A stretch of DNA of 64,000 bases from Pseudomonas sp. P5_109 (GCF_034009455.1 NZ_CP125380.1:179501-243500), one strand, 5' to 3'; shown: positions 27,846-37,332, counted from the first letter of the stretch. Notes: generated from the letters alone by a model not told the origin. A program made the numbers and translations.

Positions 27846-27880
27846 ATGTGTGTTGGTTTGCCAGGGGCGAGGACGCTTTT

Positions 27881-28000
27881 GTGGCGAGGGGGCTTGCCCC
27901 CGTTCGAATGCGCAGCATTCGCCCGAGGTGCGTCATTAAGATTTTTGGGAGGTTACATGGGGCCGCTTCGCAGCCCAACGGGGGCAAGCCCCCTCGCCAC
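27881..28000. repeat. REPIN, gcgaggg type
   Basis: GTGGCGAGGGGGCTTGCCCC at 27881 and its inverse ending at 28000. Confidence 0.92.
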
Positions 28001-28014
28001 AAGATCAAAAGCAC

Positions 28015-28110
28015 TCAGGCCGGCTTGGCCTCCAAGGCCCTGCGCAACGCCATCAAGAGTTTCAGAATGTCCTGCGGATCCAGCCGTTGCGGCGTTTGTG
28101 CGTCTGCCAT
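28015..28110 (-). CDS. Small 31-aa ORF, unknown function
   Basis: ATG 28110 follows AAGGAC at a good distance and the frame runs to TGA at 28015. The product starts MADAQTPQRLDPQ and is then an amphipathic helix (DILKLLMALRRALEA) ending in AKPA. I do not recognise a family. It lies 139 bp after the AAA ATPase gene on the same strand and just before a REPIN. The good ribosome site and the helix favour a real gene, but there is no comparative evidence here. Confidence 0.5.
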   Translation of the reverse strand: MADAQTPQRLDPQDILKLLMALRRALEAKPA

Positions 28111-28249
28111 GTTCTCGTCCTTGTGAGGTTTTGGCCGGGAGTCTGGCCAAAAGTGGTTCGTCCTTGGAGTTGTGGTTCGAAAAAAAGATCCTTCCTACGT
28201 CGCAGGGGAAAATAGACGTCTTCCATCGTCCCGGCAAATCACTTGTCGT

Positions 28250-29446
28250 TCATTCCGGCCAATACCATGCCGGCTCATCCAGCATGCGTTGGCCGACAAT
28301 CCCGGTTTGCCCGAGGTTCTTCTCCAGCACGATGCAGTTGCAATCCGGGTCTTGCTGCAATGCCGAAATCAAGCGCCGGGCATGAGATACCACCCACACC
28401 TGGCACTGCTCTGAGGCGCGGATGATCAAGCGTGCCAGTGCCGCCAGCAGGTCCGGATGCAGGCTGGTTTCCGGCTCGTTCAGCACCATCAGTGTCGGCG
28501 GCCGAGGTGTCAGCAGTGCCGCGACCAACAGCAGGTAACGCAAGGTTCCGTCCGACAACTCGGCGGCCGACAGTGGTCGTAACAAACCTTCCTGGAAAAA
28601 CTCGATGGCGAAGCGACCTCCCGGCAGTGGTTCGATGTTCAGGCGCGCGCCGGGGAAGGCATCGCTGATGGCGGCCTGCAATGCCTCCTGATCGCCGATT
28701 TCGATGATCGTCTGCAAGGCCGCCGCCAGATCGCGTCCGTCGTGATGCAGCACCGGCGTGCGGGTGCCCAGTTGCGGTTGGCGCGCGGGTGCGTCGGCAT
28801 CGCTGCGAAAGTGATCGTAGAAGCGCCAGCGGCGGATGAACTCGCGCATTTCCAGCACTTCCGGAGAGCTGCGCAGGCTGCCGACCTGGTCGAACAGGCT
28901 GTCGAACATCGGCGTGTGCTGCGCCAGTACATCCCACTTGCGGTTGGCGCGGGTACGGATCATCGGACCGTCACGGTCGACCAGCAGACTGGCCGGGCGA
29001 TAGAACGCCCCGGCCCACAGGCATTCGCGCTTGATCTGCGGGTCGAGGCTGAAACGGGAAGGGATCGGCCAGCGGTGCCCGGGCAGCATGAAATGACCAT
29101 TGGAATCCGGCAGGCCGAGGCTGATCGAGTAACCGAAATCGTCTCCCGCAAACCCCAGGCGCAGGCGTTTGACGCCTTGGTTCACGGTGGGCTCGATGGG
29201 GACTTCGCCAGTGCGCATGCGCCGGGAAATGGTTTCCGGGCCGGCCCAGAAGGTCGAATCCAGACCGCCTTCACGGGCCAGGGCATTGACCACGCCGCCC
29301 TGGGCGGTTTCCGCCAGCAGGCGCAGCGCGCGGTACAGGTTGGATTTGCCGCTGCCGTTGGGCCCGGTAATCAGATTCAGCCGGCCCAGCGGGATCACCA
29401 GTTTGTTGATCGAGCGGTAATTGGCCACCGCGAGGGTTTTGAGCAT
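28250..29446 (-). CDS. AAA family ATPase (RecF/OLD-like, AAA_21)
   Basis: 398 aa, AGGAA before ATG 29446. Walker A GPNGSGKSN (28-36) follows VANYRSINKLVIPLGRLNLI, typical of RecF/SMC-like single-domain ATPases. The ABC-type signature is in AAELSDGTLRYLLL, Walker B in TLMVLNEPETSLHPD, and the switch histidine in VWVVSHARRLISAL. No TOPRIM nuclease domain follows, unlike OLD proteins. A role in DNA repair or maintenance is likely by family; a stand-alone defence role cannot be excluded, but no partner gene for one is present. Confidence 0.85.
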   Translation of the reverse strand: MLKTLAVANYRSINKLVIPLGRLNLITGPNGSGKSNLYRALRLLAETAQGGVVNALAREGGLDSTFWAGPETISRRMRTGEVPIEPTVNQGVKRLRLGFAGDDFGYSISLGLPDSNGHFMLPGHRWPIPSRFSLDPQIKRECLWAGAFYRPASLLVDRDGPMIRTRANRKWDVLAQHTPMFDSLFDQVGSLRSSPEVLEMREFIRRWRFYDHFRSDADAPARQPQLGTRTPVLHHDGRDLAAALQTIIEIGDQEALQAAISDAFPGARLNIEPLPGGRFAIEFFQEGLLRPLSAAELSDGTLRYLLLVAALLTPRPPTLMVLNEPETSLHPDLLAALARLIIRASEQCQVWVVSHARRLISALQQDPDCNCIVLEKNLGQTGIVGQRMLDEPAWYWPE

Positions 29447-29623
29447 GTGAGTTCCTGAGGCGGGATCGACCAGGACTCATTGTCAGGCATGCGCAGGTGT
29501 CTATTGCAACTGTTTCAAGGGTAACAAGGTGTGAGTTTTTTCTTCATAAGACGCTCGTGCAAGGTTCCAATCCTGTTCTAAGCTCTCTGTCGTGTTGTAC
29601 ATGAAAAAGGCCAAGGAGATTGC

Positions 29624-30727
29624 ATGGTGGTTCCCGGATTGAAAGTAGTAATGGCCTTGAGTGTCGTCACCCTGCTGACGGCTTGCGACGAGAAAAAGCC
29701 CGTGCAGGAATACCTGCCACGGGTTTTCGTGCAGGTCGTCAAGCCAGCGGATTACGCGGCCTCGGTCACCCTCACCGGTGATATCCAGGCGCGGGTACAG
29801 ACGGAACTGTCCTTTCGCGTCGGTGGCAAGATCATCCAGCGCTCGGTAGACGTTGGCGATCGTGTGACCGCCAAGCAAGTGCTCGCCCGGCTCGACCCAA
29901 AGGATCTGCAGACCAACGTCGACTCGGCCCAGGCACAAGTGGTCGCTGAACAGGCGCGGGTGAAGCAGAGCGCGGCGGCATTCGTGCGTCAGCAAAAACT
30001 CCTGCCCAAGGGTTACACCAGCCAGAGTGAATACGACTCGGCCCAGGCCGCCTTGCACAGTAGTCAGAGTGCCTTGAGCGCCGCCCAGGCGCAGTTGGCC
30101 AACGCCAAGGATCAGTTGAGCTATACCGCGTTGATCGCCGATGCGCCGGGGATCATTACCGAGCGCCAGGCGGAAGTCGGCCAGGTGGTGCAGGCGACGA
30201 TGCCGATCTTCAGCCTGGCCCGGGACGGCGACCGCGATGCGGTATTCAACGTCTATGAATCGCTGCTGGCGGAGAAGCCCAAGGATCAGACCATTGTCCT
30301 GAGCCTGCTCGACAACCCGGCAATCAAGACCACTGGCACCGTACGTGAAGTCACCCCGTCGGTGTCGGCGCAATCGGGCACCGTGCAGGTCAAGGTCGGC
30401 CTCAACAGCCTGCCCGACGGCATGCAACTGGGCTCGGTGGTGAGCGCCACGGCCAGGGGATCGGGCAAGTCGGTTATCGAGTTGCCGTGGTCGGCACTGA
30501 CCAAAAACATCAGTGAACCTGCGGTCTGGATTGTCGACGACAAGGGCAAGGCCCAGTTGCATACGGTGACGGTCAGCCGCTACCTGACCGGCAAGATCAT
30601 CGTTAGCGGCGGCTTGAAGGACGGCGACAAAGTCATCGTCGCCGGTGGACAACTCTTGCACCCGGACATGGAAGTCGAGATTGCCGAAAACACTTACAAG
30701 GATCTGACGTGGGGAGCAAAGCCATGA
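29624..30727 (+). CDS. triA: RND efflux periplasmic adaptor, TriA type
   Basis: 367 aa, AAGGAG before ATG 29624. It is a lipoprotein: signal with lipobox LLTAC (Cys21). The lipoyl half-motifs surround a coiled-coil hairpin (about 95-165, AQAQVVAEQARVKQSAAAFV), followed by beta-barrel and membrane-proximal domains. It bridges an RND pump to an outer-membrane channel. Two adaptor genes followed by one RND pump is the hallmark of TriABC, the triclosan pump of P. aeruginosa that uses OpmH. The stop overlaps the triB start (ATGA). Confidence 0.88.
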   Translation: MVVPGLKVVMALSVVTLLTACDEKKPVQEYLPRVFVQVVKPADYAASVTLTGDIQARVQTELSFRVGGKIIQRSVDVGDRVTAKQVLARLDPKDLQTNVDSAQAQVVAEQARVKQSAAAFVRQQKLLPKGYTSQSEYDSAQAALHSSQSALSAAQAQLANAKDQLSYTALIADAPGIITERQAEVGQVVQATMPIFSLARDGDRDAVFNVYESLLAEKPKDQTIVLSLLDNPAIKTTGTVREVTPSVSAQSGTVQVKVGLNSLPDGMQLGSVVSATARGSGKSVIELPWSALTKNISEPAVWIVDDKGKAQLHTVTVSRYLTGKIIVSGGLKDGDKVIVAGGQLLHPDMEVEIAENTYKDLTWGAKP

Positions 30728-31788
30728 AGCCTTTATGGGCGTTGTCCATCGGGCTGGTGCTGAGCGCCTGTTCCAAAAGCGAACCGCCGCCGGAGCCGGT
30801 GCGACCGGTGCTGTCGATCAAGGTCCAGGCCTTGAGCGAAGAGGACCTGGGCCGCTTTGCCGGCAGTATCCAGGCACGCTATGAAACCGATACCGGCTTC
30901 CGTGTGGGCGGGCGAATCGCCAGCCGTAACGTCGATGTCGGCACCGAGGTCGAGAAGGGCACGTTGCTCGCCACCCTCGATCCTTCGGATCAACAGAACC
31001 AATTGCGTTCGGCCCAGGGCGATCTGGCGAAAATCCAGGCGCAACTGATCAACGCCAAAGCCACCGCCCAGCGTCAGCAAGCCTTGTTTGACCGCGGGGT
31101 CGGCGCGCAGGCGCAATTGGATGAGGCCAACACGGACCTGAAAACCACCCAGGCCTCCCTTGATCAGGCCCGGGCGGCCGTCAACCAGAGCAAGGACCAA
31201 CTGGGCTACACCGAGCTGCGCGCCGACCATAAAGCCGTGGTCACTGCGTGGAGCGCCGAGGCCGGGCAAGTGGTGTCGGCGGGTCAGCAAGTGGTGACCC
31301 TGGCGCAACCGGACATCAAGGAGGCGGTGATCGATCTTCCCGATACCCTGGTCGACCAACTGCCCAGCGATGTGGTGTTTTTGGTCGCGGCGCAACTCAA
31401 TCCGAGCATCAACACCACCGCGATCATCCGTGAAATCGAGCCTCAGGCTCAAAGCGCCACGCGCACCCGTCGCGCTCGCTTGACCCTGGCCGAAACGCCA
31501 GAAGGCTTTCGCCTGGGCACGGCCATCAGCGTCACCCTGAGCTCGGCGATCAAGCCGCGCATCGAACTGCCGGTCACCGCGCTGCAGGTGGTCGATGGCA
31601 AGCCGCGCATCTGGGTGATCGATGCACAGAGTAAAACCGTCTCTCCCCGTGACATCACCGTGATCAGCCGCACCGACAGCACCGTGGTGCTGGCCGGCGG
31701 CGTGAAAAACGGCGAGCGGGTGGTCAGTGCCGGTGTGAACAGCCTCAAGCCGGGGCAAAAAGTGAAAATCGACGAGGACAGTCAATGA
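30724..31788 (+). CDS. triB: RND efflux periplasmic adaptor, TriB type
   Basis: 354 aa, start ATG 30724 overlapping the triA stop, with GGGAG upstream. Lipoprotein signal with lipobox LSAC (Cys16). Domain order as for TriA: lipoyl (SRNVDVGTEVEKGTLLATLD), coiled coil (QGDLAKIQAQLINAKATAQR), barrel. It is clearly related to but distinct from TriA, in line with the two non-equivalent adaptors of TriABC. The stop overlaps the pump start (ATGA), so the three genes are coupled. Confidence 0.88.
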   Translation: MKPLWALSIGLVLSACSKSEPPPEPVRPVLSIKVQALSEEDLGRFAGSIQARYETDTGFRVGGRIASRNVDVGTEVEKGTLLATLDPSDQQNQLRSAQGDLAKIQAQLINAKATAQRQQALFDRGVGAQAQLDEANTDLKTTQASLDQARAAVNQSKDQLGYTELRADHKAVVTAWSAEAGQVVSAGQQVVTLAQPDIKEAVIDLPDTLVDQLPSDVVFLVAAQLNPSINTTAIIREIEPQAQSATRTRRARLTLAETPEGFRLGTAISVTLSSAIKPRIELPVTALQVVDGKPRIWVIDAQSKTVSPRDITVISRTDSTVVLAGGVKNGERVVSAGVNSLKPGQKVKIDEDSQ

Positions 31789-34700
31789 AAGGGCCTTTCA
31801 ACCTCTCGGAATGGGCCCTCAAGCATCAGTCGTTCATCTGGTATCTGATGTTCGTCGCGTTGCTGATGGGTGTGTTCTCGTACTTCAACCTGGGTCGCGA
31901 AGAAGACCCTTCGTTCACCATCAAGACCATGGTGATCCAGAGCAAATGGCCGGGGGCGACCCAGGAGGAAACCCTCAAGCAGATCACCGACCGGATCGAG
32001 AAGAAGCTCGAAGAACTCGACTCCCTCGACTACGTGAAAAGCTACACGCGCCCCGGCGAATCGACGGTGTACGTGTACCTGCGCGACACCACCAGTGCCA
32101 AGGACATCCCGGAAATCTGGTACCAGGTGCGCAAGAAGATCAACGACATCAAGTACCAGTTCCCGCAGGGCATACAGGGGCCGTCGTTCAACGACGAGTT
32201 CGGTGACGTCTTCGGGTCGATCTACGCCTTCACCGCCGACGGCCTGACCATGCGTCAGCTGCGCGACTACGTGGAACAGGCGCGCATGGAAATTCGCGGC
32301 GTGCCGGGGCTGGGCAAGATCGAGATGGTCGGCCAGCAGGACGAAGTGCTGTACCTGAACTTCTCCACACGCAAACTCGCAGCGCTGGGCATCGATGAGC
32401 GTCAGGTGGTGCAGAGCCTGCAAACCCAGAACGCCGTGACCCCGGCGGGTGTCATCGAGGCCGGGCCGGAGCGGATTTCGGTGCGCACTTCAGGGAAGTT
32501 CGCTTCGGAGAAAGACCTCGCCGAGGTCAACCTCAAGCTCAACGACCGCTACTATCGTCTGGCCGACATTGCCGAAATCAGTCGCGGCTATGTCGATCCG
32601 GCCTCGCCGGAATTCCGCATCAACGGCAAACCGGCCATCGGCCTGGCGATTGCCATGCAGAAGGGTGGCAACGTCCAGGCGTTCGGCAAGGCGCTGCACA
32701 CCCGTATCGAACAGTTGACCGCCGACCTGCCGGTGGGGGTCGGCATCTACAACGTTTCCGACCAGGCCGTGGTGGTGGAAGAAGCCGTGGGCGGCTTTAC
32801 CAGTGCCTTGTTCGAAGCGGTAGTGATCGTGCTGCTAGTCAGCTTCGTCAGCCTCGGCGTGCGCGCCGGGCTGGTGGTGGCGTGCTCGATCCCACTGGTG
32901 CTGGCGATGGTGTTCGTGTTCATGGAATACAGCGGCATCACCATGCAGCGGATTTCCCTCGGTGCACTGATCATCGCCCTCGGCCTGCTGGTGGACGATG
33001 CGATGATCACTGTGGAAATGATGGTCACGCGCCTGGAAATGGGCGAGACCAAGGAGCAGGCGGCAACCTTCGCCTACACCTCCACGGCGTTCCCGATGCT
33101 CACCGGTACGCTGGTGACGGTCGCGGGCTTCGTGCCGATCGGCTTGAACGCCAGCTCCGCCGGTGAGTACACCTACACCCTGTTTGCGGTGATTGCCTGT
33201 GCGATGCTGGTGTCGTGGGTGGTGGCGGTGCTGTTTGCGCCGGTGATCGGCGTGCACATTCTCAGCACCAAGGTAAAACCCCACGAAGGCGAACCCGGGC
33301 GCATCGGCAAGGCGTTCAACGGCGGACTGCTGTGGTGCATGCGCAATCGCTGGTGGGCCATCGGCATTACGGTGCTGTGCTTTGTGCTGGCGCTCTTCAG
33401 CATGCGCTACGTGCAGAACCAGTTCTTCCCGTCTTCGGATCGCCCGGAAATCCTGGTGGACCTGAACCTGCCGCAAAACTCCTCGATCGACGAAACCCGA
33501 AGGGCGGTCGATCGTCTCGAAGCCACGCTCAAGGATGATCCGGACATCGTGCGCTGGAGCACCTACATTGGTCAGGGCGCCATCCGTTTTTACCTGCCTC
33601 TGGACCAGCAACTGCAAAACCCGTTCTACGCGCAGTTGGTGATCGTCAGCAAAGGCCATACCCGCGAGGCCATGATGCAGAAGCTGCGCGAGCGCTTGCG
33701 CAACGACTTCGTCGGCATCGGCGGTTATGTCCAGGCGCTGGAAATGGGCCCGCCGGTAGGGCGTCCGATCCAGTACCGGGTCAGCGGCAAGGACATCGAC
33801 CAGGTGCGTCGACATGCCATCGACCTGGCCACGGAGCTGGACAAGAACCCGCACATCGGCGAGATCATCTACGACTGGAACGAGCCGGGCAAAGTCCTGC
33901 GCATCGACATCGCCCAGGACAAGGCGCGGCAGTTGGGGCTGTCTTCCGAGGATGTGGCCAACCTGATGAACGGCATCGTCAGCGGCCAGTCGGTGACCCA
34001 GGTCGATGACGACATTTACCTGATCAACGTCGTCGGTCGTGCGGTGGACTCCGAGCGCGGTACGCCGGAAACCCTGCAGAACCTGCAAATCGTCACGCCG
34101 AGCGGCACGTCGATTCCGTTGCTGGCGTTCGCCACGGTGCGCTATGAACTGGAGCAGCCGTTGGTATGGCGTAGGGATCGTTTGCCGACCATCACCATCA
34201 AGGCGGCGATTCGTGATGAGATCCAGCCGACGGACCTGGTGAAAATCCTCAAGCCGTCCATCGATGCTTTCGCAGCCAAACTGCCGGCGGGCTACAAAGT
34301 CGCCACCGGTGGTACGGTGGAGGAAAGCGGCAAGGCCCAGGGGCCGATTGCCAAGGTTGTGCCGCTGATGCTGTTCATGATGGCAACCTTCCTGATGATC
34401 CAGCTGCACAGCGTGCAGAAGCTGTTCCTGGTGGCCAGTGTCGCGCCGCTGGGGCTGATCGGCGTGGTCCTCGCGCTGGTGCCTACCGGTACGCCAATGG
34501 GCTTCGTGGCGATCCTCGGGATTCTCGCGCTGATCGGTATCATCATCCGTAACTCGGTGATCCTGGTGACCCAGATCGACGAGTACGAGCAGAAGGGCTA
34601 TACGCCGTGGGATGCGGTGGTGCAGGCGACCGAGCATCGACGTCGGCCGATTCTGCTGACCGCCGCGGCGGCAAGCATGGGGATGATCCCGATTGCCCGG

Positions 34701-34835
34701 GAAGTGTTCTGGGGGCCGATGGCCTACGCGATGATCGGCGGGATCGTCATCGCCACCTTGCTGACGCTGCTGTTTTTGCCGGCGCTGTATGTGGCCTGGT
34801 ACAAGATTCGCGAGCCGAAGAAAGAGGCGCAGTAA
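31785..34835 (+). CDS. triC: RND efflux pump inner-membrane transporter, TriC type
   Basis: 1016 aa, close to the length I recall for TriC. Twelve membrane helices in RND order with two large periplasmic loops (about 35-330 and 555-860). The proton relay aspartates are in LIIALGLLVDDAMITVEMMV near residue 405. Family motifs include WPGATQEETLKQITD and NSVILVTQIDEYEQKGYTPW. It expels lipophilic compounds by proton antiport. No outer-membrane channel or regulator gene is adjacent; OpmH would be encoded elsewhere. A REP pair follows the stop. Confidence 0.92.
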   Translation: MKGPFNLSEWALKHQSFIWYLMFVALLMGVFSYFNLGREEDPSFTIKTMVIQSKWPGATQEETLKQITDRIEKKLEELDSLDYVKSYTRPGESTVYVYLRDTTSAKDIPEIWYQVRKKINDIKYQFPQGIQGPSFNDEFGDVFGSIYAFTADGLTMRQLRDYVEQARMEIRGVPGLGKIEMVGQQDEVLYLNFSTRKLAALGIDERQVVQSLQTQNAVTPAGVIEAGPERISVRTSGKFASEKDLAEVNLKLNDRYYRLADIAEISRGYVDPASPEFRINGKPAIGLAIAMQKGGNVQAFGKALHTRIEQLTADLPVGVGIYNVSDQAVVVEEAVGGFTSALFEAVVIVLLVSFVSLGVRAGLVVACSIPLVLAMVFVFMEYSGITMQRISLGALIIALGLLVDDAMITVEMMVTRLEMGETKEQAATFAYTSTAFPMLTGTLVTVAGFVPIGLNASSAGEYTYTLFAVIACAMLVSWVVAVLFAPVIGVHILSTKVKPHEGEPGRIGKAFNGGLLWCMRNRWWAIGITVLCFVLALFSMRYVQNQFFPSSDRPEILVDLNLPQNSSIDETRRAVDRLEATLKDDPDIVRWSTYIGQGAIRFYLPLDQQLQNPFYAQLVIVSKGHTREAMMQKLRERLRNDFVGIGGYVQALEMGPPVGRPIQYRVSGKDIDQVRRHAIDLATELDKNPHIGEIIYDWNEPGKVLRIDIAQDKARQLGLSSEDVANLMNGIVSGQSVTQVDDDIYLINVVGRAVDSERGTPETLQNLQIVTPSGTSIPLLAFATVRYELEQPLVWRRDRLPTITIKAAIRDEIQPTDLVKILKPSIDAFAAKLPAGYKVATGGTVEESGKAQGPIAKVVPLMLFMMATFLMIQLHSVQKLFLVASVAPLGLIGVVLALVPTGTPMGFVAILGILALIGIIIRNSVILVTQIDEYEQKGYTPWDAVVQATEHRRRPILLTAAAASMGMIPIAREVFWGPMAYAMIGGIVIATLLTLLFLPALYVAWYKIREPKKEAQ

Positions 34836-34853
34836 GGCGAGCGCTGCGCGCTC

Positions 34854-34934
34854 ATCGCGGGCAAGCCCGCTCCCACAGGGAACCGAGTATTCCTGAACAA
34901 CTCGGTCAACTGTGGGAGCGGGCTTGCCCGCGAA
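34854..34934. repeat. REP pair after triC
   Basis: ATCGCGGGCAAGCCCGCTCC at 34854 and an inverse copy ending at 34934, between convergent triC and the methyltransferase gene. Confidence 0.88.
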
Positions 34935-34967
34935 GACGTCAGAACAAACGCTGAAAATTTGTTGGCA

Positions 34968-35594
34968 TTACACCTTACGCCAAACACTCGCCAACCAAGG
35001 CTGCTGCTCCCGCGGCAGCCCTGCCGGCCGGTAGTAATGTTCCAGCTCCACAAACCCCGCCTCGACCAACAATTGCTGCCAGGCCGCCAGGTCGTGGTAC
35101 GAGCCATAACGCGGCCCGTTCCAGCCTTCCTGATTCTCGCCACGGGGATTGGAACTGAACAACACCCCACCCGGTTTCAACGCTCCCCACAACTGCTTCA
35201 ACACCCGCGGTAATTCCTGACGCGGAACATGAAACAGCACCGCATTGGCAAAAATCCCGTCGAAACGCTCGGTTGGCAGATCAAGCTTCAGGAAGTCCTG
35301 CTGCCACACCTCGCAACCGCTGTCGTCTCGCGCCATCTGCGCAAGCCTTTCCGAACCGTCGAGGCCGACCGCCTTGTGCCCCATGCGGGTGAACGTCTGC
35401 AGATCACGTCCCGGCCCGCAGCCAAAATCGAGAATGTCGAAAGGCGCCTCACCTTGAATGTGCCGCAACAGGGCATCGATGTTCTGGCTGACATCGTGAT
35501 CGCGCGTGCCTTCACGAAAGTCTTCAGCGACCGCGTTGTAATGGCCCAGGGTCGTGGTGGTGATCTGTTCGAGGTCGTCTGGCGTCTGTTTCAT
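34968..35594 (-). CDS. Class I SAM-dependent methyltransferase
   Basis: 208 aa. Start ATG 35594 (MKQTPDDLEQITTTTLGHYN); the longer frame upstream translates a REP and is not coding. SAM-binding motif I is ILDFGCGPGRDLQTFTRMGH near residue 55, motif II EVWQQDFLKLDLPTERFDGIFAN, and motif III LWGALKPGGVLFSSNPRGENQEG. The N-terminus YNAVAEDFREGTRDHDVSQNI resembles small-molecule methyltransferases of the Methyltransf_11/25 type. The acceptor is unknown and the neighbours do not help. Confidence 0.85.
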   Translation of the reverse strand: MKQTPDDLEQITTTTLGHYNAVAEDFREGTRDHDVSQNIDALLRHIQGEAPFDILDFGCGPGRDLQTFTRMGHKAVGLDGSERLAQMARDDSGCEVWQQDFLKLDLPTERFDGIFANAVLFHVPRQELPRVLKQLWGALKPGGVLFSSNPRGENQEGWNGPRYGSYHDLAAWQQLLVEAGFVELEHYYRPAGLPREQQPWLASVWRKV

Positions 35595-35663
35595 CGTCGG
35601 GCTGCGCAGGCAATAGAGATTTGGCCAATATACGCCATCAGGTTGGGGGCTGCTTCGCAGCCA

Positions 35664-35755
35664 TTCGCGAGCAAGCCCGCTCCCACATTTAACCGAGTCG
35701 AACAATTGGTTTGTGTTCGCCAGAGATCAAATGTGGGAGCGGGCTTGCTCGCGAA
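35664..35755. repeat. Inverted REP pair, gcgggc type
   Basis: TTCGCGAGCAAGCCCGCTCC at 35664 and its inverse ending at 35755, between the DUF gene stop and the methyltransferase start. Confidence 0.92.
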
Positions 35756-35791
35756 AGCTGCATCACTGACAACGGATGACTAAAGCCTGAT

Positions 35792-36148
35792 TCAACCTTT
35801 TTTCATCCCCAAACACTCAATGGAGTGATCCACCATCGCCTTGGCAATCTCCAGCAAATGCCAGATCGAGTACACCATCGCCCGGTCGGCACCCTTCAGT
35901 TGGTCACCACACTGATACGCCGTGACCGAAGCACAACGCAGCAGGTCGGCGACATAGAGCTGGGTGTCTTCAAAGCTCACGTCCTTGCTGACGTTGTAGA
36001 AGCGCATTTCATCGGGGGGTGTGGGTTGCTTGCCGGTGAGGTGGAAATCGATGGCTCGGTAGAGCGCTGATCGATCCCTGAGCAAATCGTCGGTGACGGT
36101 TTCGTTGGTAGGGTTTTCGGGAGGTGGATCGGGAACGGGTTTCTTCAT
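35792..36148 (-). CDS. DUF3077/DUF6124-like Pseudomonas protein
   Basis: 118 aa, start ATG 36148 (MKKPVPDPPPENP) behind AGGAG. The N-terminus is Pro-rich; the C-terminal half is helical: YVADLLRCASVTAYQCGDQL and RAMVYSIWHLLEIAKAMVDHS. This pattern (short Pro-rich head, LLRCAS..TAY, helix ending in AKAMV) is that of a Pseudomonas-specific family present in several copies per genome, with unknown function. Its leader (36149-36400) is rich in stable hairpins, which suggests RNA-level control or a co-encoded small RNA. Family naming is from memory and moderate in certainty. Confidence 0.7.
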   Translation of the reverse strand: MKKPVPDPPPENPTNETVTDDLLRDRSALYRAIDFHLTGKQPTPPDEMRFYNVSKDVSFEDTQLYVADLLRCASVTAYQCGDQLKGADRAMVYSIWHLLEIAKAMVDHSIECLGMKKG

Positions 36149-36251
36149 TGGTAAAACTCCTGGAATAATTGGAGCCAACCGATGTCGCGACTAAACGAAC
36201 GGGGTGGCGGCTGCACGCAGGTTAGTCGACCGGTCTCCAGGCAATACCGGC

Positions 36252-36377
36252 GCACCCGAGGGTGCCCTGCGCACAGCCACCATAACTTTCAGGCAATGAA
36301 ACACCTGGAATGAGGTGGCGCTGTGCGCCTGGAAAGATCCGGGCGACTAAACCCGATCACTGATGAGTAGTGACGGG
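36252..36377 (-). promoter_or_regulatory. Structured leader upstream of the DUF3077-like gene
   Basis: Three dyads lie close together: GCACCC/GGGTGC (36252-36265); GCGCACAGCCACC (36269-36281) with GGTGGC and TGTGCGC (36314-36328, two bases extra); and CCCG-A-TCACT (36352-36361) with AGTGACGGG (36369-36377). TTTAGTCGC occurs twice on the minus strand around them. I see no ORF. It may be a 5' UTR structure or a small RNA; the rest of 36149-36530 shows nothing else. Confidence 0.5.
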
Positions 36378-36532
36378 CCGAGACTAGCCACGGAATTCGG
36401 CAGGCGCAAGCGAGCGAAATGATCTAGGAAATGTCCTGCAAAGGAAAGGGAACAGGCCTGCGGAAAGGCTGATTTCCCTGTACGAAAACTTCCCTGTCAG
36501 GGGTGGTGATCACCTGTGGCGAGGGCGCTTTT

Positions 36533-36663
36533 GTGGCGAGGGGGCTTGCCCCCGTTCGACTGCGCAGCAGTCGTAAAACCAGCGGCCTCGTTTTTTCTGA
36601 CACAGCTCATTGAATGGTTTTAGGGCCGCTTCGCGCCCCAACGGGGGCAAGCCCCCTCGCCAC
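36533..36663. repeat. REPIN, gcgaggg type, with an extra partial copy
   Basis: GTGGCGAGGGGGCTTGCCCC at 36533 and its inverse ending at 36663. A partial copy, TGTGGCGAGGGCGC, directly precedes it at 36515. Confidence 0.9.
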
Positions 36664-36687
36664 AAAAGCATGGTGACCTTCAGCTCG

Positions 36688-37332
36688 TCAGCGCTTGTTC
36701 AACCCCCGAGCCAACCGATCCCCACCGAGTTGAATCACCGCCACCAACACCACCAGCAACACAATCACCGTCAGCATGATCTGGCTATCAAACCGCTGAT
36801 ACCCATACCGATACGCAATGTCCCCCAGCCCGCCCGCACCAATCGCCCCGGCCATGGCCGATGAGTTGATCATGGTCACCAAGGTAATGGTGAACCCACC
36901 CACAATCCCCGGCAGTGCTTCCGGCAACAGCACATGCCAGACGATGTGCCAGCGCCGGCAACCCATGGCTTGCGCCGCTTCGATCAGTCCGTGATCGACC
37001 TCGCGCAAACTGACCTCGGCAATGCGCGCAAAGAACGGCGTGGCGGCGATGGTCAGCGGCACCACGGCCGCCCAAACGCCGTAGGTGGTACCGACGATCA
37101 ATCGGGTGAACGGAATCAGCGCCACCATCAGAATCAGAAACGGAACCGAGCGAAACAGGTTCACGAAGGCGCCTAGCACACGGTTCAACGCCGGGGCTTC
37201 GTAGATCCCACCCTTGGAGCTGGTAACCAGGATCACCGCCAGCGGAATGCCCGCCAACAGTGCAATCAACGACGACACACCGACCATCAAGAACGTGTCG
37301 ATGAAACCCTGCAGCAAGCGATCAAACCACAT
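36688..37332 (-). CDS. metI: MetI-type ABC permease
   Basis: 214 aa, start ATG 37332 with GGAGG upstream, overlapping the end of metN by 11 bases. Five membrane helices; the EAA loop is [19 protein letters not shown] near residue 135, and [23 protein letters not shown] is the MetI signature. It forms the channel of a methionine-type importer. It is the last gene of the sfnB-monooxygenase-metQNI operon, so its natural cargo is probably an organosulfur compound used by those enzymes. Confidence 0.92.
   Translation of the reverse strand: MWFDRLLQGFIDTFLMVGVSSLIALLAGIPLAVILVTSSKGGIYEAPALNRVLGAFVNLFRSVPFLILMVALIPFTRLIVGTTYGVWAAVVPLTIAATPFFARIAEVSLREVDHGLIEAAQAMGCRRWHIVWHVLLPEALPGIVGGFTITLVTMINSSAMAGAIGAGGLGDIAYRYGYQRFDSQIMLTVIVLLVVLVAVIQLGGDRLARGLNKR

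Noticed and set aside
28250..29446. AAA ATPase as part of a defence system
   Set aside because: No TOPRIM domain, nuclease, toxin or other defence partner is encoded beside it; neighbours are ordinary chromosomal genes.
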